64,000 nt of DNA from Puniceicoccaceae bacterium Marseille-Q1082 (GCA_904424815.1 CAJGBI010000001.1:1140508-1204507); one strand, 5' to 3'. Counted from the first letter of the stretch, positions 51,617-60,911 are shown. Made by a program: numbers and translations. Notes: generated by a model from the sequence alone, not told the origin.

Positions 51617-52310
51617 CGATTTCCCCGAGGATTTTTTCCACCGCCGCCGCGGGGTCTTCCGCCTTCAATATCGGGCGGCCCACTACTATGAAATTCGAGC
51701 CCGCCTCCGCCGCTTCGGACGGGGTCATAATCCGCTTCTGCTCGTCGGACGACGCCCCCGCGGGGCGTATTCCCGGGGTGACGAGCGCAACGCCCTCCGG
51801 CACGATGCCGCGCAGCCGCCCGATTTCGAGCGGAGAGCACACGAGCCCCCTGACGCCGCTCGAAACCGCAAGCTTTGCGAGCAGCTCGCCCTGCCACTCG
51901 GGCTCGAGCTCAACGCCCGTCTCGGCGAGGGAATCCGCGTCGAACGAGGTCAGAACCGTCACGCCCAAAATCGCCAGGTCCGGATTGGAGCGCCCCGCCG
52001 CCTTGACTGCGGCCTCCATCATCTCCCGCCCGCCGCTCGCGTGGACGGTGAGCATGGAAACCGGCAGCGCCGCCACGCTTTCGACGGCGGAAGCGACAGT
52101 GTTGGGAATGTCGAACAATTTCAGGTCGAGAAAAATTTTAAACCCCATCGCGGCGGTTTCGCGGACGAGCTCCGCCCCGTATTTGAGGTACATTTGCAGG
52201 CCTATCTTCACCCATTCGAGCCTTCCGCGCAGCCCGCGCAAAATCTCGAGAGCTTGCTCCCTCTCGGGCAGGTCGAGGGCGAGTATCAATTTGCAATCGC
52301 GTTTTGACAT
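51609..52310 (-). CDS. pyrF: Orotidine 5'-phosphate decarboxylase
   Basis: Last step of UMP synthesis. 233 residues, bacterial group I type. The charged catalytic tetrad is in LDLKLFDIPNT: Asp62, Lys64, Asp67, with Asp12 of ILALDLP near the start. The phosphate-binding end reads LVTPGIRPAG and FIVVGRPI. First gene of the minus-strand run with ispD and ispF. Divergent from ispE, with only 52 bp between start codons to hold both promoters. Confidence 0.97.
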   Translation of the reverse strand: MSKRDCKLILALDLPEREQALEILRGLRGRLEWVKIGLQMYLKYGAELVRETAAMGFKIFLDLKLFDIPNTVASAVESVAALPVSMLTVHASGGREMMEAAVKAAGRSNPDLAILGVTVLTSFDADSLAETGVELEPEWQGELLAKLAVSSGVRGLVCSPLEIGRLRGIVPEGVALVTPGIRPAGASSDEQKRIMTPSEAAEAGSNFIVVGRPILKAEDPAAAVEKILGEIDA

Positions 52311-52362
52311 ATCGTGAATTTTGTGGCATACAATCCGCCGTTTTTCAACCCAAAATCAAGGC

Positions 52363-53238
52363 ATGGCTTCGACGGAAAAGTTCTCACCCTGCAAAGTAAA
52401 CCTGATGCTCGCGGTTCTCGGGGAGCGCCCCGACGGATTCCACGAACTTCTGAGCCTCGCTGCCCCAACGAAGTTCGGAGACACGCTGCGGGCGGAAACA
52501 GCCGACGGCGCGGATTCGCTCTCGTGCGACATGGAGGGTGTCCCGACCGACTCTTCGAACCTCGTCCTGAAAGCCGCGGAGCTTTTCAGGGAGGCTACGG
52601 GGCTGAAAGCGCATTTCAAATTCGACCTGAAAAAGCGCGTCCCCGCGGGCGCTGGCCTCGGCGGGGGAAGCTCGAACGGGGCGTGCGCGCTGCTCGCGGC
52701 AAACGAGCTGTGCGGAAACCCGCTCCCGCAAAAAAGCCTCGAAAAAATCGCCGCAAAAATGGGTTCCGACTGCCCGATGTTTTTGACGCGGGCGCCGGTA
52801 GTGATGCGCGGGAGGGGCGAAAAGGTGTTTTCCCTGAAAAGCGAGGCGCGCGAGTGCATCGGGCGGCTGAAGCTCCTGATATTCAAGCCGGATTTTTCCA
52901 TAAGCACCGCGTGGGCGTACTCGCAGATGAGGGCGCACCCCGAAGACTATATGCGCGAAAACGCCGCCGAGTCCGCCCTCTCCGAATGGCTCGAAAATCC
53001 GAGCGTCTCCGGACTGCCGCTTATAAACAACATGCAGATAGAGGCTTTCAAAAAGTTCCCAGCCCTCCAGATTGCGCTTGAAGAAATCAGGGCCCGCTTC
53101 CGCGTGCCGGCGATGATGAGCGGCTCCGGCAGCGCGTGCTTCGCGATAGTAAACGGCCTTGAAGACGGGGAAATCGCCGGCCTCTCGCGCCTCATAAAGG
53201 AAATGCTCGGCGAATCGTGCCTCGTCGCGCGGGCGTAG
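52363..53238 (+). CDS. ispE: 4-diphosphocytidyl-2-C-methyl-D-erythritol kinase
   Basis: Fourth step of the MEP pathway. 291 residues of the GHMP kinase fold. Motifs: SPCKVNLMLAVLGERPDGFHEL at the start (substrate Lys), the ATP loop PAGAGLGGGSSNGACAL, catalytic Asp in GSDCPMFL and the C-terminal MMSGSGSACFAI. The ATG at 52363 (MASTEKFSPCK) fits the family; upstream residues in frame are not needed. With ispD and ispF across the divergent promoter region, three consecutive MEP steps are encoded within 3 kb. Confidence 0.97.
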   Translation: MASTEKFSPCKVNLMLAVLGERPDGFHELLSLAAPTKFGDTLRAETADGADSLSCDMEGVPTDSSNLVLKAAELFREATGLKAHFKFDLKKRVPAGAGLGGGSSNGACALLAANELCGNPLPQKSLEKIAAKMGSDCPMFLTRAPVVMRGRGEKVFSLKSEARECIGRLKLLIFKPDFSISTAWAYSQMRAHPEDYMRENAAESALSEWLENPSVSGLPLINNMQIEAFKKFPALQIALEEIRARFRVPAMMSGSGSACFAIVNGLEDGEIAGLSRLIKEMLGESCLVARA

Positions 53239-53288
53239 CGCGGCGCGGTTCCATGGGGGATGCAAGGCAAAAATCCCGCGGCGAGCCG

Positions 53289-53627
53289 TCACCACTTTTT
53301 AAATATGAAAAACGCCGCCAGAATTATCAGCGCAAACCCGACGAGGTAGTTCCATTTGAACTCCTCCTTTAAATAGAGCGCCGAAAAGACCGAAAAGACT
53401 ATCAGGGTTATTATCTCCTGGATTGTCTTGAGCTCCGCGGCCGAAAACGTCCCGTGGCCCATGCGGTTTGCCGGCACTTGGAGGCAGTATTCGAAAAACG
53501 CTATCGCCCAGCTCGCGACTATGGCTATCCAAAGCGGCGCGGACTTGAACTTCAAGTGACCGTACCACGCGAACGTCATAAAGACGTTCGAGGCTACGAG
53601 GAGGAGGACGGGCAAAACGTAGCGCAT
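53289..53627 (-). CDS. DUF486 family small membrane protein
   Basis: 112 residues with four hydrophobic segments (YVLPVLLLVASNVFMTFAWYG, WIAIVASWAIAFFEY, ITLIVFSVFSALYL, YLVGFALIILAAFF). Motifs CLQVPANRMGHGTFSAAELK and QEIITLIVFSVFSALYLKE are the DUF486 signature, a family distantly related to small drug/metabolite transporters. Function unknown. Last gene of panC-nadB-apt-lipoprotein-DUF486, 4 bp after the lipoprotein gene. Confidence 0.9.
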   Translation of the reverse strand: MRYVLPVLLLVASNVFMTFAWYGHLKFKSAPLWIAIVASWAIAFFEYCLQVPANRMGHGTFSAAELKTIQEIITLIVFSVFSALYLKEEFKWNYLVGFALIILAAFFIFKKW

Positions 53628-53631
53628 GGGA

Positions 53632-54063
53632 TTATCCGCGCCTTATCGCCATCGCCCTGTACTTTATGCGCGACACGGAATTTTCAGTCTGGACCGGCAC
53701 GTACGACCAGTCGAGAATTATCGCGCCCGGGCGCTGCTCAAAAGACGTCTGGTTGTTCATTATTATTATGCCGTCCGCGCCGATTTCCGCGGCCTTTTCC
53801 CGCAGTTTTTCGTACACGGCGGGCTCGTCTGCGAAATTCGGGGAGGTCTCGTAGACTATCATTCCGAGCTCGTCGTAGGGGAAATCGGGCTTTTTGGTTA
53901 TAAACACCGCGACTTCCGAAGGGCTTTTGGCCGCGCCGAAAACCCTCTGCCCGCCGGCTTTCAGCGGGTAGAACTCCGCCCCTCCGCCGCCGCAAGAAGA
54001 AAGCCCCGCCGCCAGCCCAGCGGCGCAAAAAGCGCAGGCGAGTTTTAAAGCCCAAAATTTCAT
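53632..54063 (-). CDS. Lipoprotein of unknown function, 143 aa
   Basis: The ATG at 54063 gives a lipoprotein signal (LACAFCAAGLAAGLSSC then GGGG). The mature part has KSPSEVAVFITKKPDFPYDELGMIVYE and KLREKAAEIGADGIIIMNNQT, a pattern seen in small envelope lipoproteins with a ferredoxin-like fold that bind or sense stress signals; I cannot place it in a named family. It is 5 bp after apt and 4 bp before the DUF486 gene. Confidence 0.82.
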   Translation of the reverse strand: MKFWALKLACAFCAAGLAAGLSSCGGGGAEFYPLKAGGQRVFGAAKSPSEVAVFITKKPDFPYDELGMIVYETSPNFADEPAVYEKLREKAAEIGADGIIIMNNQTSFEQRPGAIILDWSYVPVQTENSVSRIKYRAMAIRRG

Positions 54064-54068
54064 GGAAG

Positions 54069-54581
54069 CTATTTCGAAAAAATAGACACCACTTTTCTGC
54101 CGCCGAGCCTCTGGCGACCTTTGAGGAACGAGAGCTCCATGAAGAACGCGCAGCAGGCGATTTCCGCGCCCGCGATTTCGCCCATCTTGCACATCGCCTC
54201 CGCAGTCCCGCCCGTGGCGAGAATGTCGTCCACCACCGCAACCCTGTCGCCGGAGGACACTGCGTCTTCGTGTATGCACAACAGATCGGTGCCGTATTCA
54301 AGCGCGTACTCCACGCACACGGCCTTGCGCGGCAGCTTGTTCTTCTTGCGGACGGGAACGAACGGAAGCTTCAGTTTCAGCGCTATCGTCGGCCCGAAGA
54401 AAAACCCGCGCGACTCCGCCGCGAGGATTTTCGTGGGGTTGGTCCGCGCGATTTTCTCCGCCATTTCGCCTATCGCCTGGGCGTAGGCGTCGGGGTTGAG
54501 CATCAGCGGGGTGATGTCGTAAAACAGCACGCCCTTTTTCGGGAAGTCGGGAACGCCGAGAATGAATTTGGAGATGTCCAT
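54069..54581 (-). CDS. apt: Adenine phosphoribosyltransferase
   Basis: Salvages adenine to AMP. 170 residues. Motifs: DFPKKGVLFYDITPLMLNP at the start, AAESRGFFFGPTIALKL for the base, and the PRPP loop VAVVDDILATGGTAEAM. The ATG at 54581 overlaps the nadB stop (TGATG), so it is coupled to nadB. In-frame sequence further upstream lies within nadB and is not used. Confidence 0.96.
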   Translation of the reverse strand: MDISKFILGVPDFPKKGVLFYDITPLMLNPDAYAQAIGEMAEKIARTNPTKILAAESRGFFFGPTIALKLKLPFVPVRKKNKLPRKAVCVEYALEYGTDLLCIHEDAVSSGDRVAVVDDILATGGTAEAMCKMGEIAGAEIACCAFFMELSFLKGRQRLGGRKVVSIFSK

Positions 54582-56182
54582 CAGAAATTTTCCTTTTTGA
54601 GAACGGTGTCGCGGGCTTCCGAGAGCTTGGCGGGGTGGTCGAGGGTGTAGTGCAGCCCGCGGCTTTCGCGGCGCGCGAGCGCCGAGCGGATTATAAGCAA
54701 GGCGACCTGGACTTCGTTTCTGAGCTCTATGAGGTTGGGCTCCACCTTGAAATTCCAATAATACTCGTCGATTTCGCGGTGCAGGTTTTCGACGCGGTTC
54801 AGGGCGCGCTCGAGCCGCTTGGTGGTGCGCACTATGCCCACATAGTCCCACATCGTGCGCTTGAGCTCCTCGAGGTTGTGGTGCAGAACGACGCGCTCGT
54901 CGGGGTCGCGCATGTCGCCGTCCCTCCAGAGCGGAACCTCCGCGCTTCCCGAGGGCTTGAGCGACGACAGATACCCGTCAACCGCGCGCGCGGCGTTGTC
55001 GGCTATGACTACCGCTTCCAGAAGCGAATTGCTCGCCAGCCTGTTCGCCCCGTGCAGCCCCGTGCACGCGACCTCCCCGCAGGCGTATAGCCCGCGGATA
55101 GTCGTGGAGCCGTCCAGCCGCGTCCTGACCCCCCCGCACATGTAGTGCGCGGCGGGGACGACCGGCATGTAGTCCTTTGAAATGTCTATGCCCTTTTCGA
55201 GGCAGTGCGCGTAGATCTGCGGGAATCTCTCCCTGAGCTCGCCGGCCGACCTGCTGGTGATGTCGAGCCACACGTGCGGCGAGCCGAGCCGCTTCATCTC
55301 GCTGTCTATGGCGCGCGCGACTATGTCGCGCGGGGCGAGATCCCTGCGCCGGTCGTAACGCTCCATGAAGGCCTCGCCTTTGGCGTTGCGCAAAACCGCG
55401 CCCTCGCCGCGGACGGCCTCCGATATCAAAAACCTCTCCCCCTCGCGCGAATACATCGCAGTCGGGTGGAATTGGATAAATTCGAGGTTGGCGACCTCCG
55501 CTCCCGCGCGGTACGCCATCGCGATTCCGTCGCCCGTGGCGATCTCGGGATTCGTGGTGTAGAGGTAGACGCAGCCCGCGCCGCCGGTCGCGAGCATCAC
55601 AACGGGCGTCTTCATGGTTTTGACGACGCCGTTGTTGGTGTCGTAGACATATATGCCCACTATGTCATCGCCGCGCCCGCCCAGAAGCGTGCCCTCCGCC
55701 TTGGAGCGGGTGATGAGGTCTATCGCGAAATGGTGCTCGAGAATTTCTATGTTCGGGTCGGCGGCTACGGCCTTCAAAAGCGCCTCCTCTATCGCGCGCC
55801 CGGTGTAGTCTTTGACGTGCAGAATCCGGCGCCGTGAGTGCCCGCCCTCACGCCCGAGCGACGGCGAGCCGTCCTCGAGGCTCGTGAACTCCACGCCCTC
55901 TTCTATGAGATCCTTTATCTGGCGCGGGCCCGCCTTGACGATCTCGCGCACCGCGGCCTCGTCGCAGAGGCCGTCGCCCGCAACGAGCGTGTCCTTTACG
56001 TGCGAGTCAAAGTCGTCCGCGCAACTCGTCACGCTGGCGATTCCGCCCTGCGCGTGGTTGGTGTTGGTGTCGGATCTCTCCTTCTTGGTTATTATGGCGA
56101 CCTTGTGCCCGAGTTTCGATGATTTGAGGGCAAAACTCAGCCCCGCAATGCCGCTGCCGACTACAACTGCGTCGAATTTCAT
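54581..56182 (-). CDS. nadB: L-aspartate oxidase
   Basis: First step of de novo NAD synthesis from aspartate; FAD enzyme making iminoaspartate. 533 residues. Motifs: VVVGSGIAGLSFALKSS for FAD, NTNHAQGGIASV, EFIQFHPTAMY, AAHYMCGGVRTRLDGSTTIRGLYACGEVACTGLHGANRL (active-site His in the first part, second FAD stretch GLHGANRLASNSLLEA). Quinolinate synthase nadA is not in the window. It follows panC by 34 bp and overlaps apt. Confidence 0.96.
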   Translation of the reverse strand: MKFDAVVVGSGIAGLSFALKSSKLGHKVAIITKKERSDTNTNHAQGGIASVTSCADDFDSHVKDTLVAGDGLCDEAAVREIVKAGPRQIKDLIEEGVEFTSLEDGSPSLGREGGHSRRRILHVKDYTGRAIEEALLKAVAADPNIEILEHHFAIDLITRSKAEGTLLGGRGDDIVGIYVYDTNNGVVKTMKTPVVMLATGGAGCVYLYTTNPEIATGDGIAMAYRAGAEVANLEFIQFHPTAMYSREGERFLISEAVRGEGAVLRNAKGEAFMERYDRRRDLAPRDIVARAIDSEMKRLGSPHVWLDITSRSAGELRERFPQIYAHCLEKGIDISKDYMPVVPAAHYMCGGVRTRLDGSTTIRGLYACGEVACTGLHGANRLASNSLLEAVVIADNAARAVDGYLSSLKPSGSAEVPLWRDGDMRDPDERVVLHHNLEELKRTMWDYVGIVRTTKRLERALNRVENLHREIDEYYWNFKVEPNLIELRNEVQVALLIIRSALARRESRGLHYTLDHPAKLSEARDTVLKKENF

Positions 56183-56216
56183 AATGCGGATAATAAATTA
56201 ACGGTAATGGCGCGCC

Positions 56217-57056
56217 TCAGATCCTCACATTGTCGATGAGCCTCGTCTGCCCGTACCAGATCGCTGCGGATATTCTCGACTTCCCCGGAACGGCCTCCGT
56301 CATCGGAATGGAGGTTTCGGCGTCCACAATCTCCACGTATATGACGCGCGTCTTGGCGTTGGTCACACTGTTTATAACGTGCGCCTTCACGCGGTCGACG
56401 TTGGAGCACCCGTCGAGGCACAGCTTCCTGCCGTCCTCGAGCGCGGCGTGCAGGCGCGAGGCCCCGAGCCGCTCGAGCTTGTCGAGGTACTTGTTGCGCG
56501 AGCTCAGCGCAAGCCCGTTCTCGTCGCGCACTATCTCTCCCGTGACGATTTCCACGCCCATGAAGAGGTCGCGGACCATGCGCCTTATGATGGAAACCTG
56601 CTGGGCGTCCTTTTCGCCGAACACGGCGACGTCGGGGCGGACGATGTTGAACAAAATGGTGACGACCGTCGTCACCCCCCTGAAATGTTTCGGGCGGGTC
56701 TTGCCGCAGAGATACCGGCTGATGTCCTCCTCGACGACATAGGTGGAGGCGTCGGGGAGATAGATGTCGGAAACCGACGGGGCGAATACGGCGTCCGCGC
56801 CGGCGGCCCCGCAGTTGGCGGCGTCCGCGTCCAACTGGCGCGGGTATTTGTCGAAATCCTCGTTGGGGCCGAACTGGGTCGGGTTGACAAAAATCGAGAC
56901 GACTACGGTGTCCGCGAGCGTTTTGGCCTTTTTAACGAGGCTTAAATGCCCCTCGTGCAGCGCGCCCATTGTCGGGACGAGGGCTATCCTCCCGCCGTTC
57001 GCGCGCGCCGATTTGACAAAAGCCGTCATTTCTGCCGGAGACGATATTATTTTCAT
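56217..57056 (-). CDS. panC: Pantothenate synthetase
   Basis: Joins pantoate and beta-alanine with ATP to form pantothenate. 279 residues. Motifs: VPTMGALHEGHLSLVKKAK (HxGH), SIFVNPTQFGPNEDFDKYPR, VFGEKDAQQVSIIRRMV and ENGLALSSRNKYL (KMSKS-like SSRN). First gene of panC-nadB-apt-lipoprotein-DUF486. A step downstream of it in coenzyme A synthesis, CoaB, is encoded at 28441. Confidence 0.97.
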   Translation of the reverse strand: MKIISSPAEMTAFVKSARANGGRIALVPTMGALHEGHLSLVKKAKTLADTVVVSIFVNPTQFGPNEDFDKYPRQLDADAANCGAAGADAVFAPSVSDIYLPDASTYVVEEDISRYLCGKTRPKHFRGVTTVVTILFNIVRPDVAVFGEKDAQQVSIIRRMVRDLFMGVEIVTGEIVRDENGLALSSRNKYLDKLERLGASRLHAALEDGRKLCLDGCSNVDRVKAHVINSVTNAKTRVIYVEIVDAETSIPMTEAVPGKSRISAAIWYGQTRLIDNVRI

Positions 57057-57122
57057 TGATTTTACTCCTGCTCTCTTATTTCTTTCATACTTGTTATATT
57101 TTTCAAAAAATCAACCCATTAA

Positions 57123-58382
57123 ATGACACCGACGCGCATGAGCGATTCATACATACAAAATCTCTTCGCCGAGAGAATCGGCGGCGTTAACTACGGGAAG
57201 AGCACCGCCATATACAAATTTGAAAAGATAAAGAGGGCAAAGCGCGCGGCCAAGGCCGCCAAGCCCGGGGTGGAACTCATAGACATGGGCGTGGGCGAAC
57301 CCGACGAAATGGCGTTTCCGGAAGTGGTGGAAGCCCTCTATGCGGCGGCGAAAGACCCCGCAAACCGCGGGTACGCCGACAACGGCGGCCCCGATTTCAA
57401 AAAGGCGGCGGCGGGATATATGAAGGCCGTGTTCGGGGTGGAGCTTGACCCCGAGACGGAAATCCTCCACTCGATAGGCTCCAAGGCCGCCCTCTCGATC
57501 CTCCCCAACTGCTTTATCAACCCGGGCGACGTCGCGATAATGACGGTTCCAGGCTATCCCGTGTTCGGCACGCACGCAAAATATCTGGGCGGGGAGGTCT
57601 ACAACCTACAGTTAAAAGCCGAAAACGGCTTCCTGCCCGACCTCGATTCGATTCCCGCCGCCGTCCTCAAAAGGGCGAAGGCGATCGTCGTAAACTATCC
57701 CAACAACCCCACGGGCGCCAGCGCCACTCTCGAATTTTTCGAGCGCCTCGTGAAATTCGCGAAGCAAAACAGCCTCATAGTGGTCTCCGACGCCGCGTAC
57801 GCGTCGCTTGCGTTCGACACCCCCGCGCTTTCAATATTGCAGGTCGAGGGCGCGAAAGACGTGGCCGTAGAGCTCCATTCGCTCTCCAAGAGCCACAACA
57901 TGACGGGCTGGAGAATCGGCTGGGTCTGCGGCAACCCGCTCATCGTAAAAGCGTACGGCGACGTCAAGGACAACACCGACTCCGGACAGTTCCTCGGCAT
58001 ACAGCTCGCCGCGGCCAAGGGGCTTGAAAACCCGCTCATCACGCGCGCGATTGCCGCCAAGTACTCGCGCAGAATGGATCTGCTCATCGCGGCTCTATCG
58101 CGGCTCGGATTTTCGCCCAAAAAGCCGAAGGCGGGATTTTTCCTCTACATGCCCGCCCCCAAGGCGGCGGTTCTCGAAGACGGCTCGCGCAGGGAATTTT
58201 CGAGCGGCGAGGACTTCTCGCAGTGGATGATCACCGAGCACCTCATAAGCACCGTTCCGTGGGACGACGCCGGCGCGTTCGTAAGGTTCTCCGTGACGTT
58301 TGAGGCGCACGGCGAGGACGCCGAAAAGGCGGTGGTCGCGGAAATCGAGCGCAGAATGGGAAAATCTAAATTTGAATTCTAA
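57123..58382 (+). CDS. dapL: LL-diaminopimelate aminotransferase
   Basis: One-step conversion of tetrahydrodipicolinate to LL-diaminopimelate for lysine and peptidoglycan, bypassing the succinylase route. 419 residues, PLP fold-type I. PLP Lys256 lies in HSLSKSHNMTGWRIGW; YPNNPTGA and SIGSKAALSILP are typical of DapL. FEKIKRAKRAAKAAKP and SDSGQFLGIQLAA-like text (NTDSGQFLGIQ) support DapL over other aspartate aminotransferases. Chlamydiae and Verrucomicrobia use this enzyme. ATG at 57123 or, five codons on, at 57138. Confidence 0.93.
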   Translation: MTPTRMSDSYIQNLFAERIGGVNYGKSTAIYKFEKIKRAKRAAKAAKPGVELIDMGVGEPDEMAFPEVVEALYAAAKDPANRGYADNGGPDFKKAAAGYMKAVFGVELDPETEILHSIGSKAALSILPNCFINPGDVAIMTVPGYPVFGTHAKYLGGEVYNLQLKAENGFLPDLDSIPAAVLKRAKAIVVNYPNNPTGASATLEFFERLVKFAKQNSLIVVSDAAYASLAFDTPALSILQVEGAKDVAVELHSLSKSHNMTGWRIGWVCGNPLIVKAYGDVKDNTDSGQFLGIQLAAAKGLENPLITRAIAAKYSRRMDLLIAALSRLGFSPKKPKAGFFLYMPAPKAAVLEDGSRREFSSGEDFSQWMITEHLISTVPWDDAGAFVRFSVTFEAHGEDAEKAVVAEIERRMGKSKFEF

Positions 58383-58485
58383 GCCGCTCGGGCGCCGCGC
58401 GTTTTCGGAGTCGTAAGCCGAGCGCGCCGGAACGGGCGCGGCGGAACCGGCCCCCAAAGCTGGCGGAGCGCCGAGGAAGACGGAA

Positions 58486-59337
58486 ATGCAGGAAGAAAGA
58501 ATAATAGCGTTGTTGCACGGCCCCGACCGCGCCGGAATAGTCGCCCGCGTGTCAGGGTGGATTTACGCGCGCGGCGGAAACATTCTCCACGCCGACCAGC
58601 ACAGGGACAGGCAGGAGGGCATATTTTTCCAGCGGGTGGAGTGGATACCCGCCGGCGACATCGCCGAGGAAATCCGCCTCTTCGAGGAGCTCGCGCGCAG
58701 GGATCTGGGAATGGACACCACCATAATGCGCTCCTCGCGCAGGCCGAAAATCGCGCTGATGGTCTCGAAGTTCGAGCACTGTTTCAGCGACATCGTATTG
58801 CGCTGCCGCTCGGGGGAGCTCAACTGCGACATCGCATGCGCCATATCCAACCACGAGGACCTGCGCGGAATGTCCGAAATGTTCGGGATTGAATTCCACC
58901 ACACCCCGATTTCCAAAGAGACAAAGCCAGAGGCCGAGGCCGGCCAGCTCGCAATAATCCGCAAAAGCGGCGCGGAGCTCGTCGTAATGGCGCGCTATAT
59001 GCAGATTCTGAGCGAAAACTTCATAGACTCCTGCCCCGCCCCGATCATCAACATACACCACAGCTTTCTGCCGGCGTTCGCCGGCGCCAAGCCCTACCAC
59101 AAAGCCTACGAGCGCGGCGTGAAAATCATAGGCGCCACCGCCCACTACGCTACAAAAGACCTCGACGAGGGCCCGATAATCGCCCAGGTGGTAGCGACCG
59201 TGAGCCACCGCGACAACGTTGAGGACCTGATGCGCAAAGGCAGGGAGCTCGAGCGCGAGGCCCTCGCAAAGGCCGTCAGGTGGCATATCGAGGGGCGGAT
59301 TCTCACCTACAAAAACAAAACCGTCATATTCGACTGA
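58486..59337 (+). CDS. purU: Formyltetrahydrofolate deformylase
   Basis: Hydrolyses 10-formyltetrahydrofolate to formate and tetrahydrofolate, balancing one-carbon pools. 283 residues: an ACT domain (residues 1-85, LLHGPDRAGIVARVSGWIYARGGNI shortened to its DRAGIVARV core) and a formyltransferase-like domain with PAPIINIHHSFLPAF (Asn, His) and GATAHYATKDLDEGPII (Asp). Ribosome site GAGGAAG precedes the ATG. It opens the purU-Nudix-pyrE run (gaps 7 and 4 bp). Confidence 0.96.
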   Translation: MQEERIIALLHGPDRAGIVARVSGWIYARGGNILHADQHRDRQEGIFFQRVEWIPAGDIAEEIRLFEELARRDLGMDTTIMRSSRRPKIALMVSKFEHCFSDIVLRCRSGELNCDIACAISNHEDLRGMSEMFGIEFHHTPISKETKPEAEAGQLAIIRKSGAELVVMARYMQILSENFIDSCPAPIINIHHSFLPAFAGAKPYHKAYERGVKIIGATAHYATKDLDEGPIIAQVVATVSHRDNVEDLMRKGRELEREALAKAVRWHIEGRILTYKNKTVIFD

Positions 59338-59344
59338 TTCCGCA

Positions 59345-59860
59345 ATGCCGGCGCCGCGGACACTTCCATTCAAAATAAGCGCCCTCGTGTTCGTGCGGGA
59401 CGAGAGCGGAAAATTTCTGCTGATCCGCAGGAACAAGGCGCCCAACTTCGGGCTGTGGAGCCCGATTGGCGGCAAGCTCGAAATGGCGGAGGGGGAATCC
59501 CCGTTCGAGTGCGCGATAAGGGAAACGCGCGAGGAAATCGGACTCGAGCTCTCGGGCTCCGACTTGCGGATGTTCGCGATGATAAGCGAAAAATCCTACG
59601 AGGGCGGAGCGCACTGGCTGATGTTTCTCTTCGACGCCAAAAAGCGCATACGCGCCCTTCCCGAAAACATCTCCGAAGGCGCTTTCGGGCTGTTCGGCGC
59701 GGACGAAATCGAAAAGCTCGACATTCCGGAGACCGACAGGGTTCTCCTCTGGGGCGTGTGGGAAAAATATTCCCAAAGCGGGTTCGCCGCCATGCGCGCG
59801 GAGTGCGGAAACGGCGTGCGGGCGACAATCGAACAGGCGGAAACTTTCGGAAACCGTTAA
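59345..59860 (+). CDS. Nudix hydrolase
   Basis: 171 residues. The Nudix box GGKLEMAEGESPFECAIRET continues with REEIGLEL and has all catalytic acids (GX5EX7REUXEEXGU). The surrounding LIRRNKAPNFGLWSPIGG fits NDP-X or oxidised nucleotide pyrophosphatases; substrate not readable. It lies between purU and pyrE with gaps of 7 and 4 bp, so a nucleotide-related role is reasonable. Confidence 0.92.
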   Translation: MPAPRTLPFKISALVFVRDESGKFLLIRRNKAPNFGLWSPIGGKLEMAEGESPFECAIRETREEIGLELSGSDLRMFAMISEKSYEGGAHWLMFLFDAKKRIRALPENISEGAFGLFGADEIEKLDIPETDRVLLWGVWEKYSQSGFAAMRAECGNGVRATIEQAETFGNR

Positions 59861-59864
59861 AAAC

Positions 59865-60434
59865 ATGAACGCACAAGACGAAAAAATACTCGAAATTTTC
59901 AGGGAAACCGGCGCCCTTCTCGAGGGGCACTTCATACTGCGCAGCGGCCTGCACAGCGGGCATTTCTTCCAGTGCGCGCGCGTGTGCGAACACATGGACA
60001 GGGTGGAGGAACTCGTCGGAATGCTCGCGCAAAAGCTCGGGGACGCCGAATGCGAAACGGTGATGGCGCCCGCTATCGGCGGGCTCGTGCTCGGGCAGGA
60101 GACGGCGCGCCAGCTCAAAAAACGCTTCATCTTCGCCGAAAAGGAAAACGGCAGCCTCGCCCTGCGCCGGAATTTCAAGATACGCAAGGGCGAAAAAATC
60201 CTCATCGTAGAAGACGTGGTCACGCGCGGGGGCCGCGTGCAGGAGTGCATAGACATCGTAAAGTCAAACGGCGGAATACCGGTCGCCGCGGCGGTGCTCG
60301 TGGACAGGAGCGGCGGAAGGGCAAAATTTGAAGTTCCCTGCGTCAGCCTTCTCGAGTTCTCTTTCCCGACCTACGAACCCGACAAAATCCCTCCGGAGCT
60401 CGCCTCTATCCCCGCCGTCCACCCGGGCTCCTAA
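59865..60434 (+). CDS. pyrE: Orotate phosphoribosyltransferase
   Basis: Adds ribose 5-phosphate to orotate in UMP synthesis. 189 residues. Motifs: LLEGHFILRSGLHSGHFFQC, APAIGGLVLGQETARQL, FAEKENGSLALRR (catalytic loop) and the PRPP loop ILIVEDVVTRGGRVQE. Last gene of purU-Nudix-pyrE. With pyrB, pyrC and pyrF in the window, only pyrD and carbamoyl phosphate synthase are missing from the set. Confidence 0.95.
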   Translation: MNAQDEKILEIFRETGALLEGHFILRSGLHSGHFFQCARVCEHMDRVEELVGMLAQKLGDAECETVMAPAIGGLVLGQETARQLKKRFIFAEKENGSLALRRNFKIRKGEKILIVEDVVTRGGRVQECIDIVKSNGGIPVAAAVLVDRSGGRAKFEVPCVSLLEFSFPTYEPDKIPPELASIPAVHPGS

Positions 60435-60911
60435 GGCGCGGCGGAAAAATCCGCCCGCCCTCATGCGCAAAACCCGCAGTTCGCGCGGGCGCAGCCGCGT
60501 TTTGCGTAATGCGGTCAGGCGGCGCTTTCCAAGCCCCAAATGCGCGCAAGCCTCATATTGCGGGGAATTTTTTGAACGCGGTTTGCCCGCGTTTTTATTA
60601 TCGCGGACGGGGAAAGAGAAATGGCGGCTACGCCCTATTCGCCGCTTTCGCAGGGCAAGCGCATTTCCCTTCGGCATTTCGGCGAAAACTTTTTTGCTTA
60701 TTTCGCAGGGCTGAAAAAAACAGCGGTTGCCGCAAAACCTCCGCCCGCCGCCCCTCTCCAAATGCGTGGCCCGCAGCGGCAAAAAAAGCCTGTATGATAG
60801 CTGCAAAGCCGAATTTTAAATTATCGGCGGGCAATAAAAAACGAAAGCTTCCCAAAGAGAAACTTTCGCCAACGGGAATTTCAAGCGCCCACATAAGAGG
60901 CGCGACACCCC
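60435..60911. other. Intergenic region between convergent pyrE and glmS
   Basis: 477 bp. It holds a GC-rich hairpin with outer CGCAAAAC/GTTTTGCG arms (about 60468-60509), possibly ending pyrE, and the glmS terminator near 60835. A minus-strand frame crosses it but reads Arg/Lys-rich sequence without any motif and overlaps pyrE, so I see no gene. Confidence 0.6.
60835..60868 (-). terminator. Rho-independent terminator of glmS
   Basis: CGAAAG/CTTTCG stem (60842-60868) with partly paired AA/TT, followed on the minus strand by TTTTTTATT. Confidence 0.75.

Noticed and set aside
60264-60806. Minus-strand frame between glmS and pyrE
   Set aside because: It overlaps the pyrE coding region, is rich in Arg and Lys, and shows no recognisable domain.
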